Source of the DNA: an uncultured Tenacibaculum sp.
Lineage (GTDB): Bacteria; Bacteroidota; Bacteroidia; Flavobacteriales; Flavobacteriaceae
Direction: 5' to 3'
Assembly: GCA_947493285.1 (NCBI GenBank)
Contig: CANLQH010000006.1
Coordinates: 1-64,000 of the forward strand
Length of the DNA: 64,000 bases
The position numbers and the translations under genes are program-made. This document shows, in pieces, positions 62,417 through 64,000 of the stretch (position 1 is its first letter; each line of letters starts with the position of its first letter). The notes beneath the pieces are model-generated. The model saw only the letters and a list, made by a program, of their open reading frames with translations, had not been told where the DNA came from and did not search any database.

Positions 62417-63220
62417 CTAATGCAGATATTTACGAGTATTCTGACGAATCATTTTTCGATAAGCAACAAGCTCAGGAAATTGATAAAAGAAGTTTATTTT
62501 TTTGTGAGCAATCGTTTTTGGATTTCTAACCTTTGGTCTTAACACAAAAGCTGTCCAACTTTCAACAATATCTTCCTCTGGACTTTCAGCTGCATAATCA
62601 GTAAGAAATTCAGAACGATTGTTATCATATAAGTCAAGTAACTTTTCAACACAATTTGCTTCTGTATAACAATATTCTCTCTGAATAACATCCCATCTAT
62701 TTAATAAGGCTCCTTTCCAAAATAAATTCACAAACTTGTTTAAATAGCTTTTTTTATAAGCTTCTCCTTCTAAAGTTAAATAAAGTTCTCCCTCATCCTG
62801 AAGTCCTTTCTTAGTAGGTCGTATTTGCGTTTTATTTAAAGTTAATAAGTGACCAAACTCATGCACTAAAGTATAAACCGATTCGTGCAACCTTCTTCTA
62901 TTTCTGGTTTTAAGATTCACATCTTGAACATCAATTTCTAATTGCCATTTGTCATTTCTAGAATTTAAAGAAACTAAAGCTCCAGTTTTTTCATCTACAC
63001 CATCAGTCATTAATACGATACGCTTAATGTACTTTTTGGTTAGCTCTTGCGGGAAAATTCTATTAAACTCTTTCCAGTAATAATTTGCTAAATCATTTTT
63101 ATTAGATCGGTTCTTAACTAACTCGCCATTTCGTATTTGCCATACTCCTATCCTCTTATCAATTGTAGATTGATAAAATGTAGAAAAAACAAAAAAAAGG
63201 GTTATTAATTTTAACTTCAT
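62417..63220 (-). CDS. Secreted zinc metallopeptidase-like protein
   Basis: The 267-residue protein has a signal sequence (1-17) and a zinc-binding HEFGH motif (HExxH, about 118-122) in VYTLVHEFGHLLTLNK. Downstream acidic residues (DYAAESPEEDIVESW) may supply the third ligand. It is probably an extracytoplasmic peptidase, but no named family is certain. It overlaps the HMG-CoA lyase gene by one base, giving a TAATG coupling. Confidence 0.72.
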   Translation of the reverse strand: MKLKLITLFFVFSTFYQSTIDKRIGVWQIRNGELVKNRSNKNDLANYYWKEFNRIFPQELTKKYIKRIVLMTDGVDEKTGALVSLNSRNDKWQLEIDVQDVNLKTRNRRRLHESVYTLVHEFGHLLTLNKTQIRPTKKGLQDEGELYLTLEGEAYKKSYLNKFVNLFWKGALLNRWDVIQREYCYTEANCVEKLLDLYDNNRSEFLTDYAAESPEEDIVESWTAFVLRPKVRNPKTIAHKKINFFYQFPELVAYRKMIRQNTRKYLH

Positions 63221-64000
63221 TATATACTAAAAACTTCTAGTGCTTTGTTGTATGCACTTTCAAAACTCATTGGTTTAATATTTGTATTAACCTTTTCAGC
63301 AGTAAAATATGATAACATTTTTTCAGTTGGCATATTACCGGTTAACTCATCTTTTGCCATTGGACACCCTCCGTAACCTTTAATTGCACCATCGAAACGA
63401 CGGCAACCAGCTTTAAAAGCACTATCTACTTTTTCGTGCCATTTTGTAGGGGTTGTATGTAAATGAGCGCCAAATTCTATATCAGGGTAACTAGGAATTA
63501 AGTTTGAATATAAATAATCGATATCTTTTGGTGTTGAACTACCAATGGTATCTGATAATGATAATATTTTAACTCCTAATTTTGATAACTTCTCTGTCCA
63601 CTCTCCTACTATTTCCACGCTCCATGGGTCTCCATACGGATTTCCAAAGCCCATAGATAAATACGCAACAACTTCTTTATTGGTTCTATTTGCAATAGCC
63701 AACACTTCTTTTAACGTATCAACAGATTGCTCTATTGTTTTGTGTGTATTACGCATTTGAAAATTTTCAGATATTGAAAAAGGATATCCTAAATAATCAA
63801 TCTCTTCAAACACAGATGCGTCATTAGCTCCTCTTACATTTGCTACAATAGCTAGTAATTTACTTTCAGTAGTAGACAAATCTAATTTTGATAAAACCTC
63901 AGCGGTATCTCTCATTTGAGGAATTGCTTTGGGCGACACAAAACTTCCAAAATCAATTGTATCAAACCCCACTTTTAACAGTGAATTGATATACTTAACC
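63220..64000 (-). CDS. Hydroxymethylglutaryl-CoA lyase (5' end outside the window)
   Basis: The frame stays open to the window edge, so only the C-terminal about 260 residues are visible; the GTG near 63972 is internal. The TIM-barrel HMGL-like fold is recognised from YLSMGFGNPYGDPW, LSDTIGSSTPKDI, FGAHLHTTPTKW (metal-binding His pair) and the catalytic-Cys loop KGYGGCPMAKDELTGNMPTE. It splits HMG-CoA to acetoacetate and acetyl-CoA in leucine breakdown. It is coupled to the downstream peptidase gene by a one-base overlap. Confidence 0.9.
   Translation of the reverse strand, partial: VKYINSLLKVGFDTIDFGSFVSPKAIPQMRDTAEVLSKLDLSTTESKLLAIVANVRGANDASVFEEIDYLGYPFSISENFQMRNTHKTIEQSVDTLKEVLAIANRTNKEVVAYLSMGFGNPYGDPWSVEIVGEWTEKLSKLGVKILSLSDTIGSSTPKDIDYLYSNLIPSYPDIEFGAHLHTTPTKWHEKVDSAFKAGCRRFDGAIKGYGGCPMAKDELTGNMPTEKMLSYFTAEKVNTNIKPMSFESAYNKALEVFSI

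Overview
The window reads as chromosomal DNA of a member of the Flavobacteriaceae (phylum Bacteroidota), probably a marine gliding species. The supporting evidence is the AT-rich base composition, start regions without Shine-Dalgarno sequences, and many promoters with the phylum's -7 box TAnnTTTG. Lineage-marker genes also point there: gldF/gldG, proteins recalled as DUF4294, DUF4290, DUF6503, DUF2911 and DUF6787, a DnaJ with only two zinc motifs, and a PurC of about 315 residues. I would guess a Tenacibaculum- or Polaribacter-like genome, but the sequence alone does not fix the genus. I saw no rRNA or tRNA gene, CRISPR array, prophage or intact insertion sequence.

Layout. 1-9.5 kb: a DUF4294 protein, an AONS-family PLP enzyme, a two-subunit molybdenum hydroxylase, a mechanosensitive channel, fabV and purC. 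9.3-14.3 kb: phoH with a tiny downstream membrane-protein gene, and the divergent operon SAM hydrolase - ABM monooxygenase - gldF - gldG. 14.3-21.2 kb: an NAD-dependent epimerase relative, an aquaporin, DUF2911, a flavoprotein, a membrane-tethered methyltransferase, and a tight three-gene unit made of a DUF6503 lipoprotein, an overlooked 35-residue membrane peptide and a sodium:solute symporter. 21.3-22.7 kb: a gene-poor stretch with several promoter-terminator units that carry only tiny ORFs or RNA-like structure. 22.7-25.7 kb: a small lipoprotein followed by a TPR sensor kinase and its LuxR-type regulator.

25.8-40.1 kb: both aconitases side by side, the RNase P RNA gene, a previously unannotated small RNA with its own promoter and terminator, dnaJ/grpE, murA (active-site Asp instead of Cys), DUF4290 and a UvrD-type helicase. 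40.1-44.6 kb: a six-gene unit combining a glutathione-synthetase-like ATP-grasp enzyme, a sulfurtransferase, a TerB-like protein, an N-formylglutamate amidohydrolase-like protein, a DUF1704/QEGLA metallopeptidase and a small membrane protein. This is the best candidate here for a poorly described biochemical system. 44.6-47.1 kb: a dicarboxylate/amino-acid symporter, DUF937 and DUF6787.

47.1-50.4 kb: a lone 963-residue DEAH helicase with a nuclease-like tail, bounded by inverted repeats, looks like an accessory (probably defence) cassette inserted next to an mscS gene. 50.4-58.3 kb: mscS, parC and parE (with two small envelope-protein genes lodged between them) and guaB. 58.3-64 kb: a possible flavin-based redox unit (porin, FMN-binding protein, four-helix membrane protein), a fused 5'-nucleotidase lipoprotein, a secreted zinc peptidase, and the 3' part of an HMG-CoA lyase gene that runs off the window.

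Most genes are housekeeping. The accessory or unexplained parts are the 21.3-22.7 kb small-transcript region, the small RNA near 31.7 kb, the 40-44.6 kb ATP-grasp operon and the helicase cassette at 47-50.4 kb. All functional names are by recognition of motifs and family resemblance; no database search was possible.
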